DNA from: Aotearoamyces nothofagi
Lineage: Eukaryota; Ascomycota; Leotiomycetes; Leotiales; Tympanidaceae
Assembly: GCA_015345905.1 (NCBI GenBank)
Contig: JADDTR010000018.1
Location: 62,361-126,360 of the forward strand
DNA length: 64,000 nt
Reading direction: 5' to 3'
This document shows, one piece after another, positions 23,142 through 35,208 of the stretch. The translations under genes were made by a program, and so were the position numbers. The notes beneath the pieces were generated by a model. The model ran no database searches, was not told the DNA's origin, and saw nothing but the letters and a program-made list of their open reading frames with translations. Each line of letters starts with the position of its first letter. Positions within the stretch are counted from its first letter, which is position 1.

Positions 23142-26100
23142 TTACTCAACCACTGGCACCTGCCTCGCTGTGTCTGTACTTCCAACTGAAACGCTGGTGT
23201 CTCTTCGCTCCGGGGTACGTTTTGAATTCCGTCGTGTGGTTCTGGGCTTGCTTCTGCTCCCGCCCATAGTCAAGCCTTCGTCACTGTCCGAATCATCGTC
23301 TTCAGCTGTAGATACTAATTCTAGGTCCCTGTCGCGATTATAGCCGTTCTCATCGCCTGCTACGGCAGGCATGTAACCAACACTCTCGGCAGACGGCGTG
23401 GCCGTATCATCTTCGTGAGTACTATGCTTAGAGAGAGGGGGTGTGAGCGTTTCCGGCGTGGATGCGGGATCACCCCCGTGGACTGTTCCAGGATATGCTA
23501 AGAAATCACCCTCTAGATCTGCAGATACGGAAGATGCACCAGAAAGTAATGTTGGCAGTGATGGGTCGGATGGGAAGAATTGTTCCCGTGCTGATCCAAG
23601 TGTAGTGGACGAGATTGGCGATGTCACATTAGATGGGGATGTAACAGGCGATATGCCATACGAGTTAACTGAACTCGAGGACTTGATACGCTTTGCTTCT
23701 TCCTCCTGTTTCTTATGGAAAATTCCATCATCAGGATCAGAAGGACAACTACCAAAGTTTGGTTCGGATTGCATCTCCTGATGGGCTGTTGCTGATGCTC
23801 GATGCTTGTCTTGCTCACTCTCTACTTCTCGGCGCCGATGTCGACCCAAGTATTCCTGGGCCTTTGCAAAGATATCTGAATTAGAATGAGCACATACTTG
23901 GGGAGACGGTGTCCGTGTTTCTGGCGTACGATTTGCTGTGGCTGGGCGGTCTTCGAGAATTTCTGCCGCATATAAGGGCCTAGTGACGTTAGGACTTGAC
24001 ATCGACTGTTGAGTGGTAGATATTGATGGTCGCCTGAAGCTTAAGTGAGAGTGGTGCGCCTGGTGCGTATGGTGATGTTCGGGGGGTGTTTGACTCGTAT
24101 CGATTGACTGACTGTACCTATGGCGTTGGATAGGTAGTGGTTGCTCCACACTTCCGGGTGCAACGGCTCTGGTAACCACAGTGCTTGCTCCGGTATGCTT
24201 GTTTTCCGAGGTAAATAAAGACCTTTCAGTCGATCGAGCTCTGAATTTAGTGCCCGACTCTGCTTCAGTCTTGCGGTCTCTATTTCGTAGAAAATCCAAC
24301 GGACCATTGCTGTGGATAACGCCGCCCGCGTGGTCGGAATACGTAAGGGGGCGTTCTGGAGATGCCTCCGTTCGTTCGGAGTGCTCAGATTGTGGAGGAG
24401 AAGGCACCTCAGACTGTGACCGAGAATCCATCCTGTGTATGACCGTTTGGATGGATGCAGTCGTAGATAACGATCGATCTGGCGGCGGCGGTCTTGGTTG
24501 GGAAAACGACTCGGATAACTCTTGATGATACGGCGACACTAAGTTGGCGAAATCTCTCCTAAATTGGTCTGAGAAGCAGTCTTCGTTGGCCGAAGGCTGG
24601 TCGGGGCTAGCCGTGACACTTTGGGCAAGAGGATGATCTCCGTGACCGTGCTTTCTTGATTCACCATGATCTCCGTGACCGTGCTTTTTTGATTCGCAAT
24701 GATCTTTCACCTCTCCGTGGTCTTTCAGTTCTTTCGCTATTGCAAAGTAGGACTCGTCACCACGTATGCTAGCACGGCGGCCATCCTTCACGGGGGTGGA
24801 AGGGCTGCTGTGGTGGCTAGTAATCTCTCCGGTAGAGCTAGTTGCACTACTTACAGCCCTTTTACGTGACCCGTCAGATCTACCGATTACCTTGCCAACA
24901 GCCTTCTTGATTGCCGATCGGGCACGTTCCACGAATGTAATTGGTACAACAGCACGCTCCAACTCCTTGTCGTCGACTTGGATTCTCCTTCCTGCCGTTT
25001 TACGTGACGGGTCGGTCTCATCGAGCCAATTAATGACATTATCGATGCCAGCAATCACCCATGGATGGCGTTTGACCTCCCTTAACTTCATCCGATCAAT
25101 AGGGTCCTTCTTGAGCATCCTATTAAGCAGGTCGTACAACTCATCATCAATATCCTCCATCACAAGATCCCACTCTTCTCTATATACTCCGTCTGCTGGT
25201 GGACCTTCTCCAGGCAATGGCGCCTCGGGATTGACTGGCTTAAGCCGCCTTCTGGGAATATATACATCTTGCTCGGCGATTGCTTTGAACAGCTGGTATT
25301 CATCTTCTGCGAGGAAAGGAATACGGGCATATATCAAGCAATAGAGAGTCACCCCTAATGACCAGACATCAATCTGTTCTGTTACCCTAGGTTGGACAAC
25401 ATTGAGGTCTGTGTAGCAAAGCTCCGGTGCAAAGAATGCTGGTGTGCCGACAGTCTTGGCGAGCTCCAAGTCATCATCGAAGTCCGTGGCGTCGGCTTCG
25501 GAAATGTTCTCTTCAGCCTCGCCATCACGAATGGGTCTGCCAAAGTACGAGACGCCAAAGTCGGAAATCTTAACCCGGTGATCTCTGGTCCATAGCAGAT
25601 TCGCAGGCTTGATATCGCGGTGGACGATGCCTTCATAGTGTAGGTATTCTAATCCGAGGACAGTATCCCGGAAGGTGGATCTCGCTTGATCCATGGTAAA
25701 ACAAGGGACATAAGAGAAGTCTTCTTCGAAAGTGTCATGCTGTGTACTATCATCAACGGATGACATGTGTGAAATGATGCTGTCTGCCGTGCTAGGTGAG
25801 CGACCACGTGATAGGTTGTCATCGGATGATACTTGTTGAACGTGGTGCAAAGCAGCAGCCGATGAGTGAGTCGACGCGAGTGATGGGAGACGGCTAGGTC
25901 TACCATCTTCGTTATCACTATCGATTGGCCCAATATCACCTTCGGTTGGCAGTATGTGAGCAGTAGAGCTTGTCCGAGAAGGGGCGCGAGACGTCGTCCG
26001 AGAAGGTGCACTAGAGCATGGTTCAGATCGTGCCATTGAGGTATGTGAGATATATGACCGAGGAAGAAAGGAGTCGCGTGTCGATGTTTGTGACAATGGC

Positions 26101-27030
26101 TCGGTGTCTTCCTCATTGTCCCCATGTTCCAGACTCCAATAGTCGCCTGACGCAAGCTGTAACTGAGTTAACTTTGCCCTTTGAGCTTCCTTTCGTAGCC
26201 GCCTCCGCTCCTGCATTCTAAAGAACTTCTCGTCATCCCCGCTGTCTGTCTCTCCCCGGAGCTCTCTCTCTATCCTTCTTCGCTCGAATGCGCATATTTG
26301 GGGGACGCCCTTCTTCCGCCATACTATCTCTCCTAATTCGACATGTTCAAGTATCATATATATCTTCTTCAACTCCGGGTCATCAATGACCTCGATGAGG
26401 CCCACGACATTGGGATGTCGGATCTTCTTGAGGATGGCAATCTCTCTCTTTGTCTTGTCCTCCGGTGAGACGGTGACTCGGCCAAGTCGACGCTTCTTGG
26501 AGAACCGCTGTATGATTTTGATAGCGACGTAATGCCCATCTTCGAGATTGCGTGCAAGCTTGACCTTCCCGTGCACACCCCGACCTATCTCATTCAATAT
26601 CTCGTACTGGTTGATGATTTTCCTCCCAGTGACATAATCTTGTTCGATTGCTGCTTTGTGGGTCCTGATAGAGAGTTAGCGATCATCACCTAGACCGCTC
26701 TAATGTCAGAGCAGGCGATGCAAGATCAATGCATGTCTGAATAGCAACATGGATTATAGAGATAGAACTTGGCACGACGGGGTTTTCAAGGACCAGAGGC
26801 CGGCTTGCATGTGGTGAGGGTTCTAGGACAGGCATAACTCACTCTCGAACTTTCTGGATCACCGAGGAAATGTTAATCTGCAGCGGGTGTAGGAATGGGC
26901 TACCAGCAGCTTTCCCGTCGTTCAGCTGGGAGAAGTGCCGCTGTGGAAGCTGGGGCGGTGACGGATTGTACAGCCCGGGACTCGAGTTGGGAGTGCTGAA
27001 GCTCGTTTTGGACCTGCGTGAGGAATCCAT
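23142..27030 (-). CDS. SNF1-activating / CaMKK-like serine-threonine kinase (Sak1/Ssp1 type)
   Basis: Upstream kinase of the AMPK/Snf1 type. Exons 27030-26843 and 26664-23142 give 1236 residues. A 62-residue first exon (MDSSRRSKTSFSTPNSSPG) leads to THKAAIEQDYVTGRKIINQYEILNEIGRG. The glycine loop is at residues 90-95 (GRGVHG), catalytic Lys near 112 (VAIK), HRDIKPAN near 411 and DFG near 431, then TVGTPAFFAPEL and DVWSLGVTLYCLIYARIPF. About 200 residues, Ser-rich with HTSMARSEPCSSAPSRTTS, interrupt the kinase fold between the hinge (YMILEHVELGEIVW) and the helix FTMDQARSTFRDTVLGLEYL; such an insert is known in fungal CaMKK-like kinases. The C-terminal 600 residues are low-complexity and contain a short repeat of HGHGDHGESRK. 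The promoter runs into a repeat island. Confidence 0.9.
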
Positions 27031-27160
27031 TGTGGTTGAGGGGATCGCACGTTGCGAGAGCCGACATGTTGTAATGCAGTCGCTCTGGCAGAACGAGCAC
27101 CCAAGCAACTGCCAGCCAAGCAGGCGAGGGCTCGGGCAGCTGCAGAATCGGCGGTGGGCG

Positions 27161-27211
27161 ATGGGCAATGGGCAATGGGCAATGGGCTCGTCAGGCGTGT
27201 CTGTTTATCGT

Positions 27212-27245
<34 letters not shown>
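27161..27245. repeat. GGGCAAT and GGTGGGC 7-bp tandem repeats
   Basis: Two adjacent arrays: ATGGGCA units (27161-27187) and GGTGGGC units (27211-27245), separated by 23 bp. They lie about 130-215 bp upstream of the kinase start codon. Confidence 0.85.
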
Positions 27246-27589
27246 ATATGGGCGACGGGCGACGGGGATGCAGATGTCGAGCGGTGCGGCGATGTGGTGT
27301 ATACAGGCGACGTTCGATGTCGCGGATTCAATTCTTGCGAGTGAAGAGGGCAAGCTTGGATGTTTTGTGGAGAAGGGTGTGAGGGCGGGTGTCATATCAA
27401 CTCTGGCGATGCTCGATAAGTGTTTCCGTCGTAGGCCTCCGGCTAGCGAGTCAACGAGCGCTGGCGACGAAATAGCGTGCAGAGGGAGCAGTGGTAATCG
27501 CAAGGCCAGCGACAGGAAGCCAAGCCAGGCAGGCTGGTGCAGGCAGTGGGCGGCGGGGCGGGGCCAGGGGAGAAAGAAGCGGCCGGGCT

Positions 27590-27729
27590 GGCAGCGACTT
27601 CCAGCGACTCACAGCGAGGTTACAGCGAGTTACAGCGAGCTACAGCGAGTGGCAGCGAGTGGCAGCGAGTGGCAGCGACTCACAGCGACTCCCAGCGACT
27701 CCCAGCGACTCCCAGCGACTCACAGCGGG
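27590..27729. repeat. 10-bp minisatellite (GGCAGCGAGT / CCAGCGACTC)
   Basis: About 13-14 copies of a 10-bp unit built on CAGCGA, changing along the array from ACAGCGAG through GGCAGCGAGT to CCCAGCGACT. Confidence 0.9.
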
Positions 27730-27817
27730 CAAGGCCTGTCTGTGCTCTTGGGGGGGGGGCGGCCCTGGGGCGTGCGCTGGTGTAGGTTTGGTTTGGCGTG
27801 CGAGTGCCTGGCCTGGC

Positions 27818-27896
27818 CAGAGTGCCTGGTCAGAGTGCCTGGTCAGAGTGCCTGGTCAGAGTGCCTGGTCAGAGTGCCTGGTCAGAGTGCCTGGCA
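27818..27896. repeat. 13-bp minisatellite (GTCAGAGTGCCTG)n
   Basis: Six near-identical head-to-tail copies of GTCAGAGTGCCTG, 90 bp after the 10-bp array. Confidence 0.9.
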
Positions 27897-28012
27897 CGCC
27901 TGGGAAACTCGGTCGGGAGATGCTCGGGGCAAGCTTGGCTGGCACCTTGGGTCGGCCGGTCATACCACAGCAGCCGTTGAGAGGTGCGAGTCGCGAGGCA
28001 CGTACTGTAGGT

Positions 28013-28096
28013 ATGTGTGTGCGTGCGTGCGTATGTATGTATGCATGTATGTATGTATGTATGTATGTATATTATGTATGTATGTATGTATGTATA
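28013..28096. repeat. (ATGT)n microsatellite
   Basis: TATG tetranucleotide tract with a short interruption (ATATTATG) in the middle and TGCG variants at the left end. Confidence 0.9.
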
Positions 28097-28637
28097 CGTA
28101 CTGGATGTCTCGACCAACAAATTCGGGGCCACGTCCAATCAAGCGTCAGCGAGAAACGGTGCCAGTCGACATGTATTGTACAGTACTGCACAGTACAGCA
28201 CAGTAGCTGGTCTTTCTAGGGGCTCACCAAGGGAACAATCCCTCGCGGGGGGGCTTCACGAGTATCTGGGTGCACTGGTCGCCAGCGGTAGCATACAGTG
28301 CGGGATACTACGCCTTGGGCATGGCTCTTGGCTCTTGGCTCCTGGCTCCTGGCTCCTGGCTGTTGAACGAGATGATGCAACTGGGACATCAACGGGTTGA
28401 TATGTGGAGTCCAGGCGATGCTATTTATGGTAAGGGATGCTACGGAGTAATGGTCAGTGCTGGGAATTGATGGGGCGACTTCTGCCGTGTCAAGCCGACA
28501 CCGACATGGTGGAGCGCATGCGAGCGACAGTGCTGTGACTGCAAGGCCTGCGAGATTGTGAGATTGTGAGATTGCAAGCCCATCGAGATAATGCTGGGTG
28601 GCGATGGGTGGTGGGCAGTGGTTGGTGCGTAGTCGGT

Positions 28638-28658
28638 GGTGGTTGGTGGCCGTCGAGA

Positions 28659-28698
<40 letters not shown>

Positions 28699-28785
28699 AG
28701 TCGTAGTCGTAGTCGTAGCTGTCGTAGCTGTCGTCGTCGTCGTGGAGGTGGAGGAGGTGGAGGTGGAGGTGGAGGTGGTGGGTGG
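28638..28785. repeat. Trinucleotide/hexanucleotide tract (GTGGTC, GTAGTC, GTGGAG)
   Basis: Compound array of GTGGTC, then GTAGTC, GTCGTC and GTGGAG units. It creates long Thr/Pro/Arg/Val homopolymer frames on both strands, which are rejected as genes. Confidence 0.9.
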
Positions 28786-28867
28786 GCCTGGCAGGGAAAG
28801 AAAGGGCCTGCCTGCCCGCTGAGGGGAGCAGTCCACCGCAGCGTGCGCCGTGTCGTGTGTGGTGGTG

Positions 28868-28963
28868 TGCAGCGTGCGTGAGCGTGAGCGTGAGCGTGAG
28901 CGTGAGCGTGAGCGACAGCGACAGCCGCCATCCCAGCTCGACCCTACCCTACCCTACCCTACC
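28868..28963. repeat. GTGAGC hexamer and ACCCT pentamer arrays
   Basis: About eight GTGAGC copies (28877-28915) followed by four to five ACCCT copies (28941-28963). The pentamer differs from the hexameric fungal telomere repeat CCCTAA. Confidence 0.85.
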
Positions 28964-31607
28964 GTGCCTGCCAGCCTGCCTTGCCGTACCGTACCGTACG
29001 TACCGCACGTACCGTTGCACGTCCCCCGTACAGCTGCCGCCCTGCCGCCTCCCAGCCAAAAACCCACGTCAGCGACCTTTTTGCCTGGCCTTATCCTTCC
29101 ACATATCGCCAGACGTGGCGGGGAGGAAGGTAGAACGAAAGTTTAATTGACTGATCTGGGTCAGTTCCCGCTCCATTGGCATTGCATGGCAGTGGTGGCC
29201 CTCCCGGATGTGTTGGATTGGCACCATGGCGCTATCCAGAACTCAATTGCTTCCGAAATAGCCATTTGCGTCTCCGGCTTGGACCGACGTCAAGCCACTG
29301 AGTCTTGGTCGAGGGCCTGGCTGCGGTGCGACACGGCCCATTATCGATCCATGACTGATCCATTGTTGCTCCAGCAAACACACTCTCGACTGCATATCGT
29401 CATTCCCATGCCGCCTCAGCCGCAGGCATGCTGGCAACAGAGACTCTGCTTGGGTTTGATTTCATACTTGGCGTCGGAGGGGTCTTGTGTCCTTTGGTTT
29501 GCAAAACATCCACATGACGGAGTATGAGGTCGCCATGAGGTCGCCAACTCTTCGTCGACCCTCCTGCTCCCTTCTTTGCCTCTCTCGCTATCCTATTCTG
29601 CAGTATTCCACCCTTCCTGCCGTAATACGGGTCTGCCACCAGTCAGGATATCTTCCCTTCCAAACGGCCTTAAAACGAGCAGCTAAGCGGTATCTCCAAC
29701 CGAGAACTTTCGTGGTCAACGCAAACGGATCCACTCCTTTGTCCTGCATACACTGCCGTGCCATCGCTGTCGGCATCCTAGAAGCCTGCACCATCAATGA
29801 AAACCATCGAATCGGTGATTTATAAGGCAGGACCTCCACCAACCTGGATCATTGTCTCTCAATTATTGTCTCTCTCATCGTCGAGAGCAGCATCCCACAT
29901 GCATCATCCCCGCGGATGAATTCCAGCTGTGCCCAGCAGATAATCCTCTCCTGGGTTTGGGCATCCTGGTCCGACTTGGAAGGTATAGTGCGTATGTAGT
30001 GTTGAGGAACAGTCCATATTCTCGTCATTTCCTGGCTCCACCCATGAGATGCACGGGGAGAGCTGGGGCGGTCTCGTATAAAAACGGACCCCGGGAAACC
30101 CCAGCAACCACGCGCGCGACGCGACACGACACACGACACACGACACAAGACAGTGCACCGGCATCCGAGGCTCAGAGCAGGAAAAAGCAAAAGCGCTTCA
30201 CGCGTACCTTGCCCAAGCAACCTCGTCCCCTGCGACATACTGCAAGTCATTCCCGCTCACCCAGTCTCCACTCGTCGCCACTGGCCCTACGAAGAAGCCC
30301 CAGTGCGCGAGTCCGGTCGCAGGACCGAGGACAGAAAGACGTTAACGCCAAGGCCCTCAACCGCCTATCAACAACTGTAACTATCCACTATGCCTCGTCG
30401 CAAAATGCCTATAATGTAGAAAGAAGGACATGGGAGAGGTATTGCTGCCCAAGAACGGAAATGGCGCATCTTACTGTGTTCCTCACTGTCCCGATTCGAC
30501 CATGCCATCTATGCCTTCCCTAGCCGTCAGAGCCAGGCCTTCCTTTTCCCTCCAAAATGTGATATCAGATATCACATCGGCCTGCGGTCCCATCTTCTCC
30601 TCCTTCTGCCCTTCTTCTCCGCGGGCCTCCGAATCAACGGCATACACGACCGGACAAGTAATAGCCAACAATATGTATGCAGAGCCCTTCTCTGCATGGG
30701 TTAGTTGCTGTCGCGACGGCCGTAGACAGCCCCCAGGATATCAAAGTGTCCGCAAGCAGAATGCCGTAGCGCTGTCCTATCTGCTGTAGTACCTTTCAGA
30801 AAGGCAGTCCGGGTGTTGCCTTACCCCGCATATGCAATCGTGCATTGAAATCGACGGCCGTTTCTGTCAGCACTCAGCACTGGTCCAGCTCCCCCTCTCC
30901 CCTGGCATCCTTCTTTAGCGTCTCGTCTCGTCTCGTCTCGTCTCGTCGCTGCTTTGGAATTCCCAACTGTCTTGCCCGACGACCTTAGCATCGCTACGCA
31001 GCTTAGCGAGATTCCGGTATGCTGTAGGACTGCCTGCTAGGTAGCAGCTGTACCGCAGAAACAATCCGACGCCCTGAACCAGGAGATCCAGCGGTCTCTC
31101 CAACCAAGCCAGCGACCGGCCAGCGACGAGACGAGACGGGACCCTCAATATTAATCATCCAGGGGCCGAGCTGTACTATACTACTGTACTGTATACTACC
31201 CTGTACCAGTGCCAATGCCATACGGCACAACTGCCACCCTACCCATCCATCCCATCCATCCGTCCACTAAACTCCAACAGCGCCATGCAGAATCAATCGC
31301 ACGATATGCCCGGGACATGTCACATAAAATCTCGCCATATACAGTGCCACTCCCCATCTCCCTCCCTGCCCCCATCCTTTCCCTCCCCCATCCCATATTC
31401 TTCCCTCTTTTCTAGCCTCTCTCTCCCTCCCTCGCTCCTACAGTCCTACCTCCTCGCCCAGTCTAGTAAGTATCCCCCGCCCTGATCCCGCCCGCAGCGG
31501 GCTCCGCGCCAGGGGGCGTCTCTCGTCCCTCTGTGAACATTTTCTCCCCCCACCTAGTCCCTTCTTGCAATATTTTTTTTCTTCCCCCTTCCCTCTCCCC
31601 CCCTTGG

Positions 31608-31608
<1 letters not shown>

Positions 31609-31640
<32 letters not shown>
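31609..31640. repeat. (TC)n microsatellite
   Basis: Perfect TC dinucleotide run of about 16 units within a longer pyrimidine-rich stretch (31370-31660). Confidence 0.9.
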
Positions 31641-31642
<2 letters not shown>

Positions 31643-32561
31643 GTGCTGCTTTCTACTGCTACCTCGGGATGTCCGATCGGTATATCGCATGGCCCCCTCC
31701 CCCGCCCCCTCCCCGTGGCCTGATACTAGGTCGCTGCCACCACCTGGGTTGGGGAATGCGAAAGTGCGGCGCGCAGGGTGCGCCGGGGGGGCCGGCAAAG
31801 GAGGGAAGAACTGGGATAGGACGAGGCGAGGTGCCCAGGACTGAGCGCCGGTTCGTGCCGCCTGGTGGTCTCACTTCGCTCGTAATATCTCATTCGAGTG
31901 TTTTGGCAGCCCAAAATCCTCGTCCATCTACCACTTAGCACATGCTGGATGTGGCGAAGTGTGGAGTTCATCCATGCAAGTTGCGGAATGGGGCGAAGGA
32001 AGCGAAAATGCCTGTTACTTGAGACGTCAGGTCCTCGTTCGTACATGCTAAGTTAAACATCACATCAACCATGATTGGAAAGCAAGACAATAAAATGAAA
32101 TAAAATGCAATCAGCTTCATTGTTTTCGGGACGTCAAAGCATGAATATCGTTTCCTTTTCTTCGCTATCTAGGAGGCACTCGGGTCTGTCCCATGCCGAA
32201 GCATGGTTCATTCATTATAGTGCAGTTGCCAGCTTGCGCCTTCTGTGTATGCAGTTTTGGTATTATGCGACCCTTCGTCCAGGTCAGTATTAACTTTCCA
32301 TCCATTCAATTCCTTCGGCATGCTGCATGGTGCCAGAGATCTTTCGGTGTCGCAGTCCAGTATCGTAAACGGGTACAAAGTTTGATTGGGGAAAATATAA
32401 ACAAGAAGTAGAAAGCAAAAGGGTATCGTATCGCATCGATTCGCATTTTGTTTATTGGCAGCCCAAAGCAAAACGAAGCATCGAGCTGCATGCAAGCACG
32501 TTCAGTAAGCTTGCTCGTCATTCCATACAGTCGAAACCCAGTCGGAGCGCGTATTGAACGG

Positions 32562-33706
32562 TTACAAAAGGAGAGCGGCGAGACCAGCGGCAGCCATGAA
32601 GCCTGCAGCAGCAGTCTGCTGAGCACCTGCACCACCGGTAGAACTGGAAGAGGATGCGCTAGCACTGCTAGATGAGCCAGATCCAGAACTAGTAGTGGTC
32701 GTCGTAGTCTTTGCTGAAGCTGCACTAGACACGGTTGAGCTACCAACGGTTGTGGTGAAAGTTGAAGAGCCTGAAGTGACAGTACTCAAGACTGCAGCAG
32801 TTGAGACTGCGGTGCTAGATGCAGCTCCTCCGCCAGCACCAAAGAGAGTGGTAGAGCCAAGAGTGGTTGTGAATGTGGTCGAGTCGTTAGAAACCACACT
32901 GGCGACAGCGGCGGTAGAGACTGGAGTAGCATCGGTCTCGGATGAGTAGACGGTAGATTCGCCAATGGTGCTGAGAACCGTGGATGAGCCAGTAACGATG
33001 CCAGTGACAATTGTAGCGGTCGAGATAGGTACTAGGCCACCGACAGCACCTCCCTAACGCTTGTAAGTGGGATTTCCTTTTTCTTTACGTTCAATAGGAA
33101 GATCTTACAATTGAAGAGCCAGTGGAGCCTGCGGCTGACCCTGATGCGCCCGAGCCGGTAGTAGGGGCAGCAGAGCTGGTCTCAGTAGTCTCGGTCGCGG
33201 TGCTCGTGGCAGTCGTAGAAGTGACGGTGACAAGTGTAGTGCCGGTTGCAATGCCAGAGGCTGTAGCAGCGGCGGCACCAGCACTGGAAAGTGCAGCTAT
33301 CAAGTGTGATGGTTAGCATGCAAGGAGCAGATGCTCGTCGAGTGACGCGCTACAACGCATTAGAGCTCTTATATACGTACAAGCGCAGAGAGAAGTTCCA
33401 TAAGAAACAATTGCAGCTCCATCAGTGTCACCACAGGCCTGATAGCCGCAGTCGTGGATGCCGTTGGCAAAGTCAGGATTCTGGCACAGGCAGCTAGGGT
33501 CAGATGCACCAGGGCAACCAAGGGACGCGCCAAGGCCGAGCATGTTGTTGATGCATAGTTGCTATAAGAAAGTCCAGGAGTCAGCTTCACAGCTCTGTGC
33601 CAGGTGAGGTGGAGAGGGAACTAACACCGCAGGTCGAGAGTGTAGTCTGCGCAACAGCAGTAAGAGCGAAGATGCCGACGGCGGCGATGGCGAGTGCGTA
33701 CTTCAT
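32562..33706 (-). CDS. CFEM-domain GPI-anchored cell-surface protein
   Basis: Exons 33706-33626, 33561-33381, 33296-33109 and 33053-32562 give 313 residues. A signal peptide (MKYALAIAAVGIFALTAVAQ) leads into an eight-cysteine CFEM domain: C26, C30 of CGQLCINNML, then LGC, PSCLC, HDC, QAC and SLC, spanning about residues 26-86. The rest is a Ser/Thr-rich stalk (many TTTTTT/SSSS runs, likely O-glycosylated) ending in a GPI signal, GGAGAQQTAAAGFMAAAGLAALLL. CFEM proteins sit in the fungal wall or membrane; some bind haem and some act as effectors, but nothing here decides which. The first donor is taken as GTTAGT so that C-G-Q-L-C stays in frame; an alternative GT one codon earlier breaks the domain. 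Confidence 0.88.
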
Positions 33707-34249
33707 CTTGTATGTTGAATATGTTCTGTAGGTTGAGAAGGGTGATTATTAGAAGTAGGTTTGGACTGGGTGGCTTTGAGGAGAGGGTATCGGGTTTTGG
33801 TTGTGTTTAGGTTCTGTTTTTGTTGATGTGAAGAGGAAGAGAGGGTGGTGTTGATGAATTCACAGAAATATATGACGGGTGAGGTGAGGTAGTGCAGAGA
33901 GGGACGAGTGAAAGTCTGATGCCAAAACAAAGTTTAGCCGGTACCTCAGCAGAAAGTGAAAATCCGAGGGACGTCGCGCTTTGAAGGGCAGGAGACGCTC
34001 TTCTGGCAACAGCAGTGCACCTCTTAAGAAGGAACAGCCAGCTTAAGATTTGCAGGATGGCCACTGGGTCACGATGCACCAACGCAGTCATCAGAGGCAA
34101 ATCGAACTTGGAAGCTTGGATCTGACTGCGAGGCTGCGGGCGGCAAGCCACGCCTCCAGATTGATCAGAGGCTGGGATTGGGATACAGGGCAACTGGGAA
34201 ACTTGGAAGCTGCGATCGGGGCAAGCCAGAGCAGTGGGAGGTCAACATG

Positions 34250-34301
34250 GCAGTGCACTGTACTATGCTGTGCTGTACTGTACTGTACTATACTGTATAA
34301 T
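34250..34301. repeat. TACTGTAC/TGTGC imperfect pentamer tract
   Basis: Runs of CTGTA and CTGTG pentamers (ACTGTACTATGCTGTGCTGTACTGTACTG). Similar tracts recur near 1151, 3021, 28176, 31171, 35007, 44985 and 45394. Confidence 0.8.
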
Positions 34302-35172
34302 CCTAGGTCGCCTGAATGCCGGGTTCAACTGTAGGACGGGGGGGCAATCCAACGGTCACTCTGCAGCAACGTGTACGCAGGGCCGTGGGCATATAGCCAG
34401 CCGTGGACCCTCGCACCGGGCAGCGCCCGCCGGAGTCAGCGGGCGGCGTGTTTTCCTTGATGAATCAACATGATTCTTTTCTCGTTCGGGTACGATACAT
34501 GCATAGCAGAGTCAGTGGGCCACGGGCAAGACTCCCGTCACTGGGCTGGATACCTCAGACAGCGTGCTCAGGTACCCAAGCACCAAGACAACGTAGGTAC
34601 AGTCAGCCAGGCAGTGTACAACTCAGCGTGGCCCCCTACTCCTCCCGTCAGCACTCTAAGTCACGAAGCCGCCACTACTACAGCGCCCTGGCCCCTGCCG
34701 AATCTCCCTTAACAGACGCCCCGGATCTTAGATTGATCTGCCGTGGAACTCTATTTGTCCTGCCATCCTGCAATCTTGCAATCCTGCTTTGATGTCGGCC
34801 TTTCAGCGCCCGTCGGCCAGTGAAATGCGCAGTATTGCCGAACGGGGCGAGCGGTGGAAGGGCTGGCAACAAATGGGATATTATGCCCTGGGAAGTCCAC
34901 GCCCGGCAGGGCTTGGGATGGCTTGTGGCATTAACTGGACTGGAGACTGGGCTGGGAGACTGGGAGACTGGGAGACTGGGCGCAGCGGCTGTGGGAGAGT
35001 GGGCGTGTACGATGTATGTACGATGTATGTACAGGTACAGTACAGTACCTGTACCTGTACGATATACCTGGACATATGTCTTGGGTGCCTGTGCATACCT
35101 GTGTACCTGACCGTATCTCCGCCTTGTCAATTGGCTCTGGCTTTGGCTGCTGCCCCGGCCGGAACTGCGGCT

Positions 35173-35208
35173 TGATGCGTGATGCGTGATGCGTGATGCG
35201 TGATGCGT
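35173..35208. repeat. 8-bp tandem repeat (TGATGCGT)n
   Basis: About 4.5 perfect copies of TGATGCGT. Confidence 0.9.

Larger units (their letters stand above)
27031..32561. other. 5.5 kb gene-poor region with many tandem repeats
   Basis: Lies between the kinase start and the 3' end of the CFEM gene. At least nine unrelated tandem units occur in 27150-28965, then a TCTCG array near 30919-30947 and a (TC)n tract at 31609-31640. Between 29150 and 30900 there is unique sequence without a supported gene: open frames exist on both strands but lack conserved motifs or splice-coherent structure. An open frame at 31669-31938 starting MSDRYIAWPPPPPPPR follows the TC tract but is not convincing. Confidence 0.6.

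Noticed and set aside
27590-27896. CRISPR-like array appearance
   Set aside because: Units are directly tandem with no spacers, and the host is a eukaryote; these are minisatellites.
28216-28931. ORFs rich in Thr, Pro, Arg or Val homopolymers
   Set aside because: Translations of trinucleotide and hexanucleotide repeats in several frames at once.
28941-28963. Telomere-like CCCTA repeats, possible interstitial telomere
   Set aside because: The unit is the pentamer ACCCT, not CCCTAA, and it sits among other simple repeats.
31669-31938. Small ORF MSDRYIAWPPPPPPPR after a TC tract
   Set aside because: A promoter-like context exists but the protein is short, low-complexity and without family features; left uncalled.
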